This document shows, piece after piece, positions 1 to 8,818 of a stretch of DNA of 25,658 nucleotides. Every line of letters starts with the position of its first letter. Position 1 is the stretch's first letter. The notes below the pieces were generated by a model that was given only the letters and a program-made list of their open reading frames with translations, ran no database searches and was not told the DNA's origin. The position numbers and the translations under genes were made by a program. This DNA comes from Actinomycetes bacterium (GTDB lineage Bacteria > Actinomycetota > Acidimicrobiia > Acidimicrobiales > Palsa-688), in NCBI GenBank assembly GCA_021816565.1, contig JAKAXN010000016.1:1-25658 (forward strand), in the 5' to 3' direction.

Positions 1-136
1 GGCTCTTGGTCTTGCGCACCCCCTTGGCCACGGCCCGGACCTTGCCCCGGCCGGCCGTCATCAGCACCAGGATGCGGTCCGCCTCACCCAGCTTGTGGGT
101 GCGCAGCACCACCGCCTCGTCGCGGTACAGGCTCAC
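1..136 (-). CDS. recO: DNA repair protein RecO, N-terminal part (runs off the window)
   Basis: Only the first 45 codons lie in the window. Read on the minus strand from a GTG at 136, the product begins [20 protein letters not shown] and continues with a RILVLMT strand and a [14 protein letters not shown] segment. This is the typical N-terminal OB-fold start of RecO, which in the RecFOR pathway helps load RecA onto SSB-coated single-stranded DNA. The start follows the uppS stop by 7 nt. An ATG at 147 in another frame is closed at once by a TGA, so GTG 136 is the sensible start. Position after era and uppS agrees with the usual actinobacterial order. The C-terminal zinc region cannot be judged. 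Confidence 0.88.
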   Translation of the reverse strand, partial: MSLYRDEAVVLRTHKLGEADRILVLMTAGRGKVRAVAKGVRKTKS

Positions 137-143
137 CGGACGC

Positions 144-890
<747 letters not shown>

Positions 891-912
891 ACTTCCAGTG
901 AACCGTAGCGCC

Positions 913-926
913 CCGCCCCGGGGCGG
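913..926. repeat. 14-bp perfect GC palindrome between LLM gene and uppS
   Basis: CCGCCCCGGGGCGG reads the same on both strands and fills part of the 42-nt gap between the LLM stop and the uppS start. It could fold as a 5-bp stem with a CCGG loop in the transcript. No T-run follows on the minus strand, so it is at best a weak attenuator, pause site or protein site. Confidence 0.4.
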
Positions 927-932
927 AGGCTC

Positions 933-1865
933 TCAGCGCACCCTCGGGGCCACCTCCCGGCCGATGAGCCTGACGTGGTCGAGATCCGACAGGTCGAGTA
1001 CCTGCAGGTAGACGGTGGTGGCGCCCGCCGCGCCCCACTCGGAGAGCCGATCGGCGACCTCCGCGGGGGTACCGCAGGCCCCGTTGGCCTTCAGCTCGTC
1101 CACCTCCCGGCCGATGGCCCGGGCCCGGGCCGCGATCTGGGCGTCCTCGGATCCGCAACAGACCACCACCGCCGCGGAGAACCGCATCCCGGCCGGGTCC
1201 CGGCCGGCGTCCCGGCAGGCCTGGCGCACCCGCTCGAACTGGGCCCCGGCGTCGGCCGGGCTCATGAACGGCGTGTTGAACTCGTCGGCGAAGCGGGCGG
1301 CCAGCGCCGGGGTGCGCCGGGGGCCCCCGCCGCCCACGATCACCGGCGGGTGCGGGTCCTGTGCCGGCTTGGGCAGGGCCGGGCTGTCCTCCACCCGGTA
1401 GTGGCGGCCCTCGAAGCGGTAGCTCTCCCCCACCGGCGTGTCCCACATACCGGTGATCAGCTCCAGCTGCTCCTCCAGGCGATCGAAGCGCTCGGCAGTG
1501 CCCGGGAAGGGGATGCCGTAGGCCCGGTGCTCGGCGTCGAACCATCCGGCCCCCAGGCCCAGCTCGACCCGGCCGCCGCTCATGGCGTCCACCTGGGCCA
1601 CCGAGACGGCCAGAGGCCCGGGGAGACGGAACGTGGCCGAGGTCACCAGCGTCCCCAGCCGGATGCGGGAGGTGTCGCGGGCCAGGCCGGCCAGGGTGAC
1701 CCAGGCGTCGGTGGATCCGGGCATGCCGTCCACCGACCCCATCTTGAGGTAGTGATCGGAGCGGAAGAAGGCATCGAAGCCCTCCTCCTCGGCGCAGCGG
1801 GCCACCGCCAGGAGGTCGTCGTAGGAGGCGCCCTGCTGGGGCTCGGTGAAGATGCGCAGTTTCAT
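933..1865 (-). CDS. LLM-class (F420-dependent type) oxidoreductase
   Basis: This 310-residue protein is a luciferase-like TIM-barrel monooxygenase/oxidoreductase of the actinobacterial F420-dependent group. The order of segments is typical: MKLRIFTEP at the N-terminus, an EEEGFDAFFRSDHY substrate/cofactor segment, GTLVTSATFRLPGPLA, GGRVELGLGAGWFDAEHRAYGIPFP and then PPVIVGGGGPRRTPALAARFADEFN. The substrate cannot be told from the sequence. I chose ATG 1865 because GGGAAAG lies about 9 nt upstream; an in-frame ATG at 1874 would add three residues. The start lies on the divergent dinG region. It may be cotranscribed with uppS, though a palindrome lies between them. Confidence 0.85.
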   Translation of the reverse strand: MKLRIFTEPQQGASYDDLLAVARCAEEEGFDAFFRSDHYLKMGSVDGMPGSTDAWVTLAGLARDTSRIRLGTLVTSATFRLPGPLAVSVAQVDAMSGGRVELGLGAGWFDAEHRAYGIPFPGTAERFDRLEEQLELITGMWDTPVGESYRFEGRHYRVEDSPALPKPAQDPHPPVIVGGGGPRRTPALAARFADEFNTPFMSPADAGAQFERVRQACRDAGRDPAGMRFSAAVVVCCGSEDAQIAARARAIGREVDELKANGACGTPAEVADRLSEWGAAGATTVYLQVLDLSDLDHVRLIGREVAPRVR

Positions 1866-1905
1866 GGACGCCATCTTTCCCGAGTCCGCCGTACTGTTGA
1901 CGCCC

Positions 1906-3876
1906 GTGCCCGACCCCGTGATCCGCCTGGCCCTGGACAAGGCCACCGGAAGCCTCTCCGGACGGGAGGAGCGGCCCTCCCAGCTGGCCATGGCCGAGGC
2001 GGTGGCGGCGGCCATCCGGGGGCACCGCCATCTGATCGTCCAGGCCGGGACCGGTACCGGCAAGAGCCTGGCGTACCTGGTCCCGGCCCTGGCACTGGGG
2101 ACCAGGGCGGTGGTCTCCACCGCCACCAAGGCCCTCCAGGACCAGCTGGCCACCCGGGACCTGCCGATGCTGGCCGGGTCGCTCGGCCTGCCGTTCGAAT
2201 TCGCGGTGCTCAAGGGCCGCTCCAACTACGTGTGCCAGCAGCGGGTGGACGAGCTCAGCGGCTCGGGGGACCAGCTGGCGCTCGACTCGGGGCCGGCGCC
2301 GAGCGGCCCGGCCCCCGACGCCGGACTCGGCGCCCTCGGCCGGGAGGTCCGCCGGCTGGTCGGCTGGGCCCAGGCCGACACCGCCACCGGCGATCGGGCG
2401 GAGCTGCCGTTCGAGCCGCGCGACGCGGCCTGGGCGCAGGTGAGCGTGGCCGCCCGCGACTGCCCGGGCGCCAGCCGGTGCCCGGCCGGCGGGCGCTGCT
2501 TCGCCGAGAAGGCCCGGGAGCGGGCCGGCATGGCCGACGTGGTGGTCGTCAACACCCATCTGTACGCCACCGCCCTGGCCATCGGCGCCGACCTGCTGCC
2601 GCCGCACGACGTGGTGGTCTTCGACGAGGCCCACGAGCTCGAGGACATCGCCTCCTCGGCGTTCGGGTTCGAGATCGGCGGGGGACGCTTCGCGGCGCTG
2701 GGGCGGGGCAGCCGGGCCCTGCTCGACGCGCCGGAGGCCGCGGTGGCGGTGGAGGACGCCTCCACCGTCTTCAACGCCCTCATCTCCCCCTACGCCGGCC
2801 GGTCCCTGCCCCGTCCGCTCGACGTCGGGTTCGCCGAGCAGCTGGTGATGCTGCGGGAGCGGTTGAGCCGGCTGGGGGGCGACCTGCGCCGGGCGTCGCG
2901 GCGCAGCGAGGAGGACGGGGCGGCCGGCGACGACCGGGGTCGCCACCTGCGGATGGCCCAGGCGCTGGGTCACCTCCAGAAGGACCTGGACTGCGTGGCC
3001 GCCCTCACCGCCGATGACGTGGCCTGGGTGGAGGGGCCCGAACACGCCCCGGTGCTGCGGGTCGCGCCGCTCGACGTCGGAGCCGCTCTGCGGGCCCGGA
3101 TCTGGGACCAGTCGGAGGGGCCGACGGCGGTCATGACCAGCGCCACCATCCCGCCCCGCCTGGGCGACCGGCTGGGCCTGGCCCCCTCGACCTACGACGA
3201 ACTCGACGTCGGGTCCCCCTACGCCTACGAGGAGCAGGCCCTCCTGTACTGCCCCCTGCACCTGCCGGATCCCCGCCAGGCCGATTTCGAGGCGGCCATG
3301 CACGACGAGCTGGTGGCCCTGATAGAAGCGGCCGAGGGGCGGACCATGGCCCTCTTCACCAGCTGGCGGGCCATGCGGGCCGCCGCCGACGCCGTCCGCA
3401 AGCGGGTGGAGTGGGAGGTGCTCACCCAGTCCGACCTGCCCAAGCCGGCGCTGGTGGCCCGCTTCTCCGGCGAGGAGCACTCGTGCCTGTTCGCCACCAT
3501 GGGCTTCTGGCAGGGCGTGGACGTGCCCGGCACGGCCCTGTCGCTCGTCACCATCGACCGGCTGCCGTTCCCCCGGCCCGACGACCCGCTGCTGCAGGCC
3601 CGGCGGGGCCGGCTCGGCTCCGGCGCGTTCGAGATGATCGACATCCCCCGGGCTGCGGCCATGCTGGCCCAGGGCACCGGCCGGCTCATCCGGTCATCCA
3701 CCGACCGGGGGGTGGTAGCGGTGTTCGACACCCGGCTGGCCAAGGCCCGCTACCGCTGGAGCCTCATCAACGCGCTACCCCCCATGCGCCGAACCCGGCA
3801 CCGGTCCGAGGTCGTCGAGTTCCTGGCCCCGGTTCGGGCCGGCGGCCGGGGGGCGGGGCGGGCGGCCGCTCAGTAA
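1906..3876 (+). CDS. dinG: DinG/XPD-type ATP-dependent DNA helicase
   Basis: This is a superfamily 2 helicase of the DinG/YoaA type (5'-3', iron-sulphur). With GTG 1906 as start it has 656 residues. It shows a Walker A AGTGTGKS at 47-54, four cysteines consistent with an Fe-S cluster (110, 186, 192, 198), a DEAH box at 240-243, the MTSATIPPR motif, and motif VI QGTGRLIRSSTDRG near the C-terminus. It is flanked by minus-strand genes on both sides, so it is probably transcribed alone. The start is uncertain: an in-frame ATG at 1864 would overlap the divergent LLM start, and TTG 1897 is possible. None has a clear ribosome-binding site. The stop overlaps the convergent era stop by 7 nt. Confidence 0.9.
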   Translation: MPDPVIRLALDKATGSLSGREERPSQLAMAEAVAAAIRGHRHLIVQAGTGTGKSLAYLVPALALGTRAVVSTATKALQDQLATRDLPMLAGSLGLPFEFAVLKGRSNYVCQQRVDELSGSGDQLALDSGPAPSGPAPDAGLGALGREVRRLVGWAQADTATGDRAELPFEPRDAAWAQVSVAARDCPGASRCPAGGRCFAEKARERAGMADVVVVNTHLYATALAIGADLLPPHDVVVFDEAHELEDIASSAFGFEIGGGRFAALGRGSRALLDAPEAAVAVEDASTVFNALISPYAGRSLPRPLDVGFAEQLVMLRERLSRLGGDLRRASRRSEEDGAAGDDRGRHLRMAQALGHLQKDLDCVAALTADDVAWVEGPEHAPVLRVAPLDVGAALRARIWDQSEGPTAVMTSATIPPRLGDRLGLAPSTYDELDVGSPYAYEEQALLYCPLHLPDPRQADFEAAMHDELVALIEAAEGRTMALFTSWRAMRAAADAVRKRVEWEVLTQSDLPKPALVARFSGEEHSCLFATMGFWQGVDVPGTALSLVTIDRLPFPRPDDPLLQARRGRLGSGAFEMIDIPRAAAMLAQGTGRLIRSSTDRGVVAVFDTRLAKARYRWSLINALPPMRRTRHRSEVVEFLAPVRAGGRGAGRAAAQ

Positions 3877-4709
3877 CCCAGGCGCTCCAGAGCCTTGGGC
3901 CGGCTCTGCCAGTTGCGATCCACTTTCACGAACAGCTCCAAGAAGGCCCCCTCCGGGAGCTGGGCCCGGGCCCTGATGCCCACCTGCTTGAGGATCTCAC
4001 CGCCGCGACCGATCACGATCCCCTTCTGCGACTCCCGTTCCACCAGGATCTCGCAGCGGATGCGGGGCCATTCCCACTCGGTCACCCGGCAGGCGATCGA
4101 GTGAGGGACCTCGTCGTGGGTGACCGCCAGCAGCTGCTCGCGCACCAGCTCGGCCACCCAGAACGCCTCGGGGACGTCGGTGACCATGTCCTTCGGGTAG
4201 AGGAGCGGGCCTTCCGGCATGCGGGCGGCGATGGCATCCACCAGGGCGCCCACCCCCTCCCCGGTCCGGGCCGACACCGGGAAGAACTCCTCGAAGCCGG
4301 CCAGGTGCGAGGCCCGCTGCAGCTGGTCGAGGACGGCCCGGCGGGGGGCCGCGTCGACCTTGTTCACCACGCAGATGGTCCCGGCCGGGACCATCTGGGC
4401 CACGAAACGGTCCCCCCGGCCGATGGGGGCCGTGGCATCGACCACCAGCACGGTCAGGTCGACCCCGCCCAGAGCCTCCTCGGCGGAGTCGTTGAGCCGG
4501 GCCCCGAGCAGGGTCCGGGGTTTGTGGATGCCCGGCGTGTCGACGAAGACGATCTGCACCTCGGGACGGGTGAGCACGCCCCGCACCTGGTTCCGGGTGG
4601 TCTGGGCCACCGGTGAGGTGATCGAGACCTTCTGGCCCAGGATCTGGTTGAGCAGGGTCGATTTGCCGACGTTGGGCCGGCCCACGATGGTCGCGAATCC
4701 CGAGTGCAT
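3870..4709 (-). CDS. era: GTPase Era
   Basis: Era (279 residues) is a 16S rRNA-binding GTPase needed for 30S subunit maturation. The G domain shows GRPNVGKS (G1, 10-17), DTPG (G3), NKVD (G4) and VSAR (G5). The C-terminal KH domain has the GIVIGRGGEILKQVG loop that binds the 3' end of 16S rRNA. ATG 4709 follows the TAG of the upstream CorC-like gene with no spacer, a sign of translational coupling. Together with ybeY and phoH upstream this is the standard ribosome-maturation cluster. The 3' end overlaps the convergent dinG stop by 7 nt, leaving no room for a classical terminator. Confidence 0.96.
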   Translation of the reverse strand: MHSGFATIVGRPNVGKSTLLNQILGQKVSITSPVAQTTRNQVRGVLTRPEVQIVFVDTPGIHKPRTLLGARLNDSAEEALGGVDLTVLVVDATAPIGRGDRFVAQMVPAGTICVVNKVDAAPRRAVLDQLQRASHLAGFEEFFPVSARTGEGVGALVDAIAARMPEGPLLYPKDMVTDVPEAFWVAELVREQLLAVTHDEVPHSIACRVTEWEWPRIRCEILVERESQKGIVIGRGGEILKQVGIRARAQLPEGAFLELFVKVDRNWQSRPKALERLGY

Positions 4710-6041
4710 CTAGTCGGCCTCCGGTTCGGCGCCGTGATCGGCGGGCGCCAGCACCGAGATCCGGACCCGCCCGATGCGCCGGCCCTGGACCCGTTCGGCG
4801 ATCAGGCGGTGGCCGTCCACCTCGGCCGCCTCGCCCTCGCTCGGGACGTGACCGAGCAGCGAGTACAAGAGGCCGCCGACGGTGTCCCAGTCCTCGCCCT
4901 CGGGCAGCTCCGCCTGCTCGCTCCCCTCCAGGAGATCGTTGACCTCATCGACGGGCATCCGGGCGTTGACCACCAGGGTCCCGTCATCGAGCAACTCCGG
5001 TGGGGTCTCCTCGACGTCGTACTCGTCGGTGATCTCCCCCACCAGCTCCTCGATCAGGTCCTCCAGGGTCACCAGGCCGGCGGTACCGCCGAACTCGTCG
5101 ACCACCACGGCGATGTGGAACTTGCCGGCCTGCATCTCGCGCATCAGCTCCGAGACCCGCTTGCTCTCCGGGGTGAAGTGGGCGTCGCGCATGACCTCCG
5201 CCACCCTCCCCTGACCGTTGCCCTCCCGCTCGGCGCGCATCAGGTCCTTCACGTAGACGATGCCGACCACGTCGTCGATGCCCTGCGAGTACACCGGGAT
5301 CCGGGAGAACCCGGAAGGGATGACGACGTCGATGACGTCGGAGATGCCGGCGTAGGACTCCACCGCCACCATGTCGGGTCGGGGCACCATGACGTCGCGC
5401 ACCACGGTGTCGCCGAAGTCGATGATCGAGTGGATGAGGGTGCGCTCCTCGTTCTCGATCACCTCCTCCTCGGCGGCCTCGTCGGCGATGGCCCGCAGCA
5501 TCTCGTCGGAGGTGTAGGGCCCGGCCGTGATGCCCTTGCCGGGCAGGAGAGCGTTGGTGATCTTGATCAGGGCCCGGGTCACCCAGCCAAGGGGCTTGAA
5601 CGCCACCAGCATCCGGATGACCGGCGAGGTGGACAGGGCGGCCTGCTCGGGGTGCTGCACCGCCCAGGTCTTGGGAGCCAGTTCGGCGACCACGAAGATG
5701 ACCACCACCTCGAAGGCGGTGGCGACGACCACGCCGAGCGGACCGAAGGCGTGCTCGGCGATCACGCCGACCAGGGTGGCGGCCACCAGGGTGGTGATCT
5801 CCAGGGCGAAGAGGACCACCGGCAGCACCCGGTCGATGTGCTCGACCAGCCGTAGCAGCGTGGGGGCCCGCCGGCGCTCCTCCTCCACCAGGGTCATGGC
5901 TTTGACCTTGGAGATCCGGGTGAGCGCGGTCTCGGACATGGCCAGGTAACCGGTCACGAAGATCAGCACGACGACCACCGCTATGAGGATGATCTCCTCC
6001 CCCCCGAACTGGTGGGACGCGCCGATCAGCGCACCTGTCAC
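4710..6041 (-). CDS. CorC/HlyC-family CNNM-CBS membrane protein
   Basis: This is a 443-residue membrane protein of the CNNM/CorC (hemolysin C-like) family, linked to Mg2+ or other cation transport. It has an N-terminal DUF21/CNNM domain with hydrophobic segments beginning EEIILIAVVVVLIFVTGYLA, followed by SETALTRIS. Next come a CBS pair (about 205-330, with VRDVMVPRPDM and VVVDEFGGTAGLVTLEDL) and a C-terminal CorC_HlyC domain. The start is GTG 6041, which overlaps the ybeY stop by 4 nt (GTGA). The frame stays open upstream into ybeY, but that extension is Arg/Gly-rich antifamily sequence. It sits between ybeY and era, its usual place in actinomycetes. Confidence 0.93.
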   Translation of the reverse strand: MTGALIGASHQFGGEEIILIAVVVVLIFVTGYLAMSETALTRISKVKAMTLVEEERRRAPTLLRLVEHIDRVLPVVLFALEITTLVAATLVGVIAEHAFGPLGVVVATAFEVVVIFVVAELAPKTWAVQHPEQAALSTSPVIRMLVAFKPLGWVTRALIKITNALLPGKGITAGPYTSDEMLRAIADEAAEEEVIENEERTLIHSIIDFGDTVVRDVMVPRPDMVAVESYAGISDVIDVVIPSGFSRIPVYSQGIDDVVGIVYVKDLMRAEREGNGQGRVAEVMRDAHFTPESKRVSELMREMQAGKFHIAVVVDEFGGTAGLVTLEDLIEELVGEITDEYDVEETPPELLDDGTLVVNARMPVDEVNDLLEGSEQAELPEGEDWDTVGGLLYSLLGHVPSEGEAAEVDGHRLIAERVQGRRIGRVRISVLAPADHGAEPEAD

Positions 6042-6595
6042 CCGCTGCCCTCCCCGGCCGGGTCGGGGCCTTCGCGGCCCGGCCCGGAGCCGGTCGGCGG
6101 TTTGTGGTGGCGGCCGAGCAGGTCCCGCTCCTTGGCCTCCATCACCTCCGCCTCCTCGGGGTCCTCGTGGTCCAGCCCGAGGAGGTGGAGCAGCCCGTGG
6201 ACCAGCAGGAGGGCCAGCTCGTCGTCGTAGTTGCCGGCGTGCTCGGGGGCGTTGCGCCACGCCACCGCGGGGCAGATCACCACGTCGCCCAGCAGCGTGG
6301 GCGCCTCGTCGGCGGACGGGCTGAAGCCGGGCCCGGTCCCGCCCGAGTCCGGCGAACGCCCACCCTCCACCGGCTCCTCGTCGATGGGGAAGGCCAGAAC
6401 GTCGGTAGGGCCCTCCTTGCCCAGGAACCGGCCGTTGAGGTCGGCGATGGTGGTCTCGTCCACGTACAGGATCGACACCTCGGTGTCGCCCCTGATGCCC
6501 TCGTCGGCGAGGACCGCCTCGGCCAGGCGGATCCAACGCATGGTGTCGACCGGGCGGTCGGACTGTTCGTCGGCGGCGAATACGGAAGGGGGCAC
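6038..6595 (-). CDS. ybeY: Endoribonuclease YbeY (rRNA maturation factor)
   Basis: YbeY is a single-strand endoribonuclease acting in 16S rRNA 3'-end maturation and ribosome quality control. The product has 185 residues with the zinc motif HGLLHLLGLDH, giving ligands His133, His137 and His143. Upstream are the family segments YVDETTIADLN and TDVLAFP. It starts at GTG 6595, 21 nt after the phoH stop; the next in-frame ATG at 6541 would remove the conserved VFAADEQ strand. The last 20 residues are a Gly/Pro-rich tail beyond the usual family end. Its stop overlaps the CorC-like start (GTGA). Confidence 0.94.
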   Translation of the reverse strand: MPPSVFAADEQSDRPVDTMRWIRLAEAVLADEGIRGDTEVSILYVDETTIADLNGRFLGKEGPTDVLAFPIDEEPVEGGRSPDSGGTGPGFSPSADEAPTLLGDVVICPAVAWRNAPEHAGNYDDELALLLVHGLLHLLGLDHEDPEEAEVMEAKERDLLGRHHKPPTGSGPGREGPDPAGEGSG

Positions 6596-6616
6596 GGGGG
6601 AAGTCCGCCTGGTCGC

Positions 6617-7648
6617 TCAGGCCGGGCGGCCGGAGGCCTGGCCCGGGTCGGTCTCGGGATCGGCCGGGTGGCCGTTCGGGGAGTGGGTGGCGCCCCCCCG
6701 AGGCGGCCGGTTGCGCTCGGCCTCCTCGTAGGCGCCCACGATGTCGGCCACGATGCGGTGGCGCACCACGTCGCGTCGACCCAGGGTCACCCAGGCCAGG
6801 CCCTCTATGCCCGCGAGGGTCTGCTCCAGGCCGCTCAGGCCGGACCGGCCGCCGGGCAGGTCCATCTGGGTGTCATCGCCGGTCACCACCACCTTCGACC
6901 CGAAGCCGATCCTGGTGAGGAACATCTTCATCTGCTCCGGGGTGGTGTTCTGCGCCTCGTCGAGGATGATGAAGCTGTTGTTCAAGGTGCGGCCCCGCAT
7001 GTAGGCCAGCGGTGCCACCTCGACGGTGCCGGCCTCCATGAGCCGGCGGGAGTTCTCGGGGCCGAGCATGTCGTAGAGGGCGTCGTAGAGGGGACGCAGG
7101 TACGGGTCGACCTTGGCCATCAGGTCCCCGGGCAGGAAGCCCAGGCGCTCCCCCGCCTCCACCGCCGGACGGGTGAGGATGATGCGGTCCACCTGCTTGG
7201 CCTGCAGGGTCTGCACCGCCAGGGCCACCGCCAGATAGCTCTTACCGGTACCGGCGGGACCCACCCCGAAGGTGACGATGTTGTCCCGGATGGCCTCGGC
7301 GTAGCGCTTCTGGCCACTGGTCTTCGGCCGGACGGACCGGCCCCGGGCCGAGCGCAGCACCTCGGCGGCCAGCACCTCGGAGGGTCGCTCGTCGGCGCGC
7401 ACCATGTCGATGGTGCGGTGCACCACCTGCGGATCCAGGGCCTGGCCCTGCTCGAGCAGCAGTCGCAACTCGTCGACCAGGCGGGCGGCCACCACGGCGT
7501 CGTCCCCGGCGATGGTGAACTCGTTGCCCCGGGCGTGGATGGACGTTCCCTCGAACGCATCCTCGACCAACCGCAGGTTCTCGTTGAGCGGGCCAACGAG
7601 GCGGGGCATCAGATGATTGGGGACGGTGACGGTGACGGTCGTGGACAC
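6617..7648 (-). CDS. phoH: PhoH-like ATPase (PhoH/Ybez family)
   Basis: This PhoH-type P-loop protein of 343 residues is usually encoded next to ybeY and is thought to act with it on RNA. A KH-like N-terminal region precedes Walker A GPAGTGKS (130-137), TRPAVEAGERLGFLPGD and Walker B DEAQN (230-234). After these comes VVVTGDDTQMDLP. GTG 7648 is preferred because the sequence complementary to 7656-7664 gives GGAGGGGGA seven nt upstream; an in-frame GTG at 7666 would place that site inside the gene. The C-terminal 30 residues are a low-complexity Pro/Gly tail. It lies 53 nt after the HIT gene and before ybeY, so the set is probably one operon. Confidence 0.93.
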   Translation of the reverse strand: MSTTVTVTVPNHLMPRLVGPLNENLRLVEDAFEGTSIHARGNEFTIAGDDAVVAARLVDELRLLLEQGQALDPQVVHRTIDMVRADERPSEVLAAEVLRSARGRSVRPKTSGQKRYAEAIRDNIVTFGVGPAGTGKSYLAVALAVQTLQAKQVDRIILTRPAVEAGERLGFLPGDLMAKVDPYLRPLYDALYDMLGPENSRRLMEAGTVEVAPLAYMRGRTLNNSFIILDEAQNTTPEQMKMFLTRIGFGSKVVVTGDDTQMDLPGGRSGLSGLEQTLAGIEGLAWVTLGRRDVVRHRIVADIVGAYEEAERNRPPRGGATHSPNGHPADPETDPGQASGRPA

Positions 7649-7655
7649 GGGCTGT

Positions 7656-7664
7656 TCCCCCTCC
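7656..7664 (-). promoter_or_regulatory. Strong Shine-Dalgarno site deciding the phoH start
   Basis: On the minus strand this reads GGAGGGGGA, seven nt before GTG 7648. Few genes here have such a good site, so it argues for the shorter phoH start. Confidence 0.7.
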
Positions 7665-7701
7665 ACGGTACCGTCTCGCCGACCGCCCGACGCGAATCCG
7701 G

Positions 7702-8061
7702 TTATCGGAGCGGCTCCACGCCGGGGGGCCAGCCCATCTGCTGACCGCCGAGCACGTGCATGTGCAGGTGCGGGACGCTGTTGAGGGCGTGCTCGCCCAC
7801 GTTGAACACCAGCCGGTAGCCGCCGTCGGCGATGCCCAGCGACGCGGCCCCGGCCCGGGCGGTCACGAACATCTCGGCCACGACCTCGCCGTGGTCCGGC
7901 CCGACCTCGGCGGCGTTGGTGATGTGCTGGCGGGGAACCACCAGGAAATGCACCGGGGCGGCCGGGTTGATGTCGTGGAAGGCGTAGGTCCGCTCCGCCG
8001 ACAGCACCTCTTTCGAGGGGACGTCGCCGGCGGCGATCTTGCAGAACAGGCAGTCGGCCAT
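7702..8061 (-). CDS. HIT-family (HINT-type) nucleotide hydrolase
   Basis: This 119-residue protein belongs to the histidine-triad superfamily, HINT/PKCI branch, which hydrolyses purine nucleoside phosphoramidates such as AMP-lysine. The catalytic triad HLHMHV lies at 98-103. The N-terminal CLFCKIAAGDVPS contains the paired cysteines (4, 7) often seen in zinc-binding HINT proteins. The FHDINPAAPVHFLVVPRQHI segment is typical. ATG 8061 gives the canonical N-terminus; the frame stays open upstream but that sequence is Pro/Arg-rich shadow. The gene leads the phoH-ybeY-corC-era run and is divergent from the LSm-like gene, whose start lies 24 nt away. Confidence 0.93.
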   Translation of the reverse strand: MADCLFCKIAAGDVPSKEVLSAERTYAFHDINPAAPVHFLVVPRQHITNAAEVGPDHGEVVAEMFVTARAGAASLGIADGGYRLVFNVGEHALNSVPHLHMHVLGGQQMGWPPGVEPLR

Positions 8062-8072
8062 CGACGCGAAGC

Positions 8073-8078
8073 TACCCT
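8073..8078 (+). promoter_or_regulatory. Candidate -10 element, leaderless start of LSm-like gene
   Basis: TACCCT lies exactly 7 nt before GTG 8086 and there is no Shine-Dalgarno site, a layout typical of leaderless actinobacterial genes. It falls in the 24-nt gap after the divergent HIT start. No clear -35 was found. Confidence 0.4.
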
Positions 8079-8085
8079 CGGCACC

Positions 8086-8784
8086 GTGGCAGAGCCAGAG
8101 CCGCCCGGGGAGGAGGACGGTGCGGAGCCGTCCGGCTTCGCCGAGGAGCGGTTCCTGGAGGCCCTCAGCGGGTGGGCGGCCGGCCAGCGGGTGGCCGGGG
8201 CCGCCTCCGGTCGGGCCCGCCTCCGGGCCCTCACCGAGGCGGCCGCCGGGTCGGCCACCCTGGCCGGCATCCTGGTGGACCTGGCCGAGCGGCAGGCCGA
8301 GGTGGCCGTCGTCTGCGCCGGCCCGGCACCGGGCGACCCACCCGCCCGGGGGGCGGCGGGGTCCGGCCGGCTGACCGGCCGGCTGGTCGGGGTGGGCCGG
8401 GACTTCGTGGTGGTGGAGCAGCGGGACCGCCCGCCGGTGGTGGTCCGCACCGGCGCGCTGTGCTCGGTGTGGCCTCTCCCCGGCACCGGTGGCGGCGGGG
8501 ACGGAGCCGGTGGCTGGTTCGCCGGCCCCGGACGCGGTGACGTCGGGAGCGGGATCAGCCTGCCGGGCGGGGACCGGACCGCCCCGCTGGCCCTGTCCCT
8601 CGACTCGGTGCTGGCCGAACTGGCCGCCGAGAGGGCACCGGTGGCGGTGGGCACCCCCGCCGGACGGATCGAGGGTGAGCTCGTGGCCGTCGGTCGCGAC
8701 GTGGTGACCCTGCGCGCCCCGGGACCGGCCCGGCGGCTGGTGCACGTGCCGGCCGGCTCCCTCCAGTGGTGCGAGCTCCGCTAG
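8086..8784 (+). CDS. Hypothetical protein with two LSm-like repeats
   Basis: I do not recognise a named family. The 232-residue product is acidic at the N-terminus, then has a helical segment (about 18-75, ending GILVDLAERQAEVAVVCA). Two similar beta-rich blocks follow: 95-128 begins RLTGRLVGVGRDFVVV and 194-228 begins RIEGELVAVGRDVVTL. Both have the spacing of a small-barrel (SH3/LSm-like) strand pair, G-x-L/V-x-x-V-G-R-D-x-V. A Gly-rich linker (131-160) and a helix (168-184) separate them. No signal peptide or membrane segment is seen, so it is likely cytoplasmic. GTG 8086 fits a -10 element 7 nt upstream. It is convergent with the HTH gene. RNA or nucleic-acid binding is only a guess from the fold-like pattern. 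Confidence 0.7.
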   Translation: MAEPEPPGEEDGAEPSGFAEERFLEALSGWAAGQRVAGAASGRARLRALTEAAAGSATLAGILVDLAERQAEVAVVCAGPAPGDPPARGAAGSGRLTGRLVGVGRDFVVVEQRDRPPVVVRTGALCSVWPLPGTGGGGDGAGGWFAGPGRGDVGSGISLPGGDRTAPLALSLDSVLAELAAERAPVAVGTPAGRIEGELVAVGRDVVTLRAPGPARRLVHVPAGSLQWCELR

Positions 8785-8818
8785 GCCGGCACCGGAGCCC
8801 TCGCCCGCAGGTCCCCGC

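Noticed and set aside
4704..5855. Plus-strand open frame rich in His, Asp and Val across the CorC-like gene
   Set aside because: The composition is the mirror of the opposite coding strand; it shows no motif, and the CorC-like CBS and CNNM motifs are on the minus strand.
6042..6536. Upstream extension of the CorC-like frame into ybeY
   Set aside because: The extension is low-complexity Arg/Gly sequence, while ybeY has an intact zinc motif in its own frame and a 4-nt overlap explains the GTG start at 6041.
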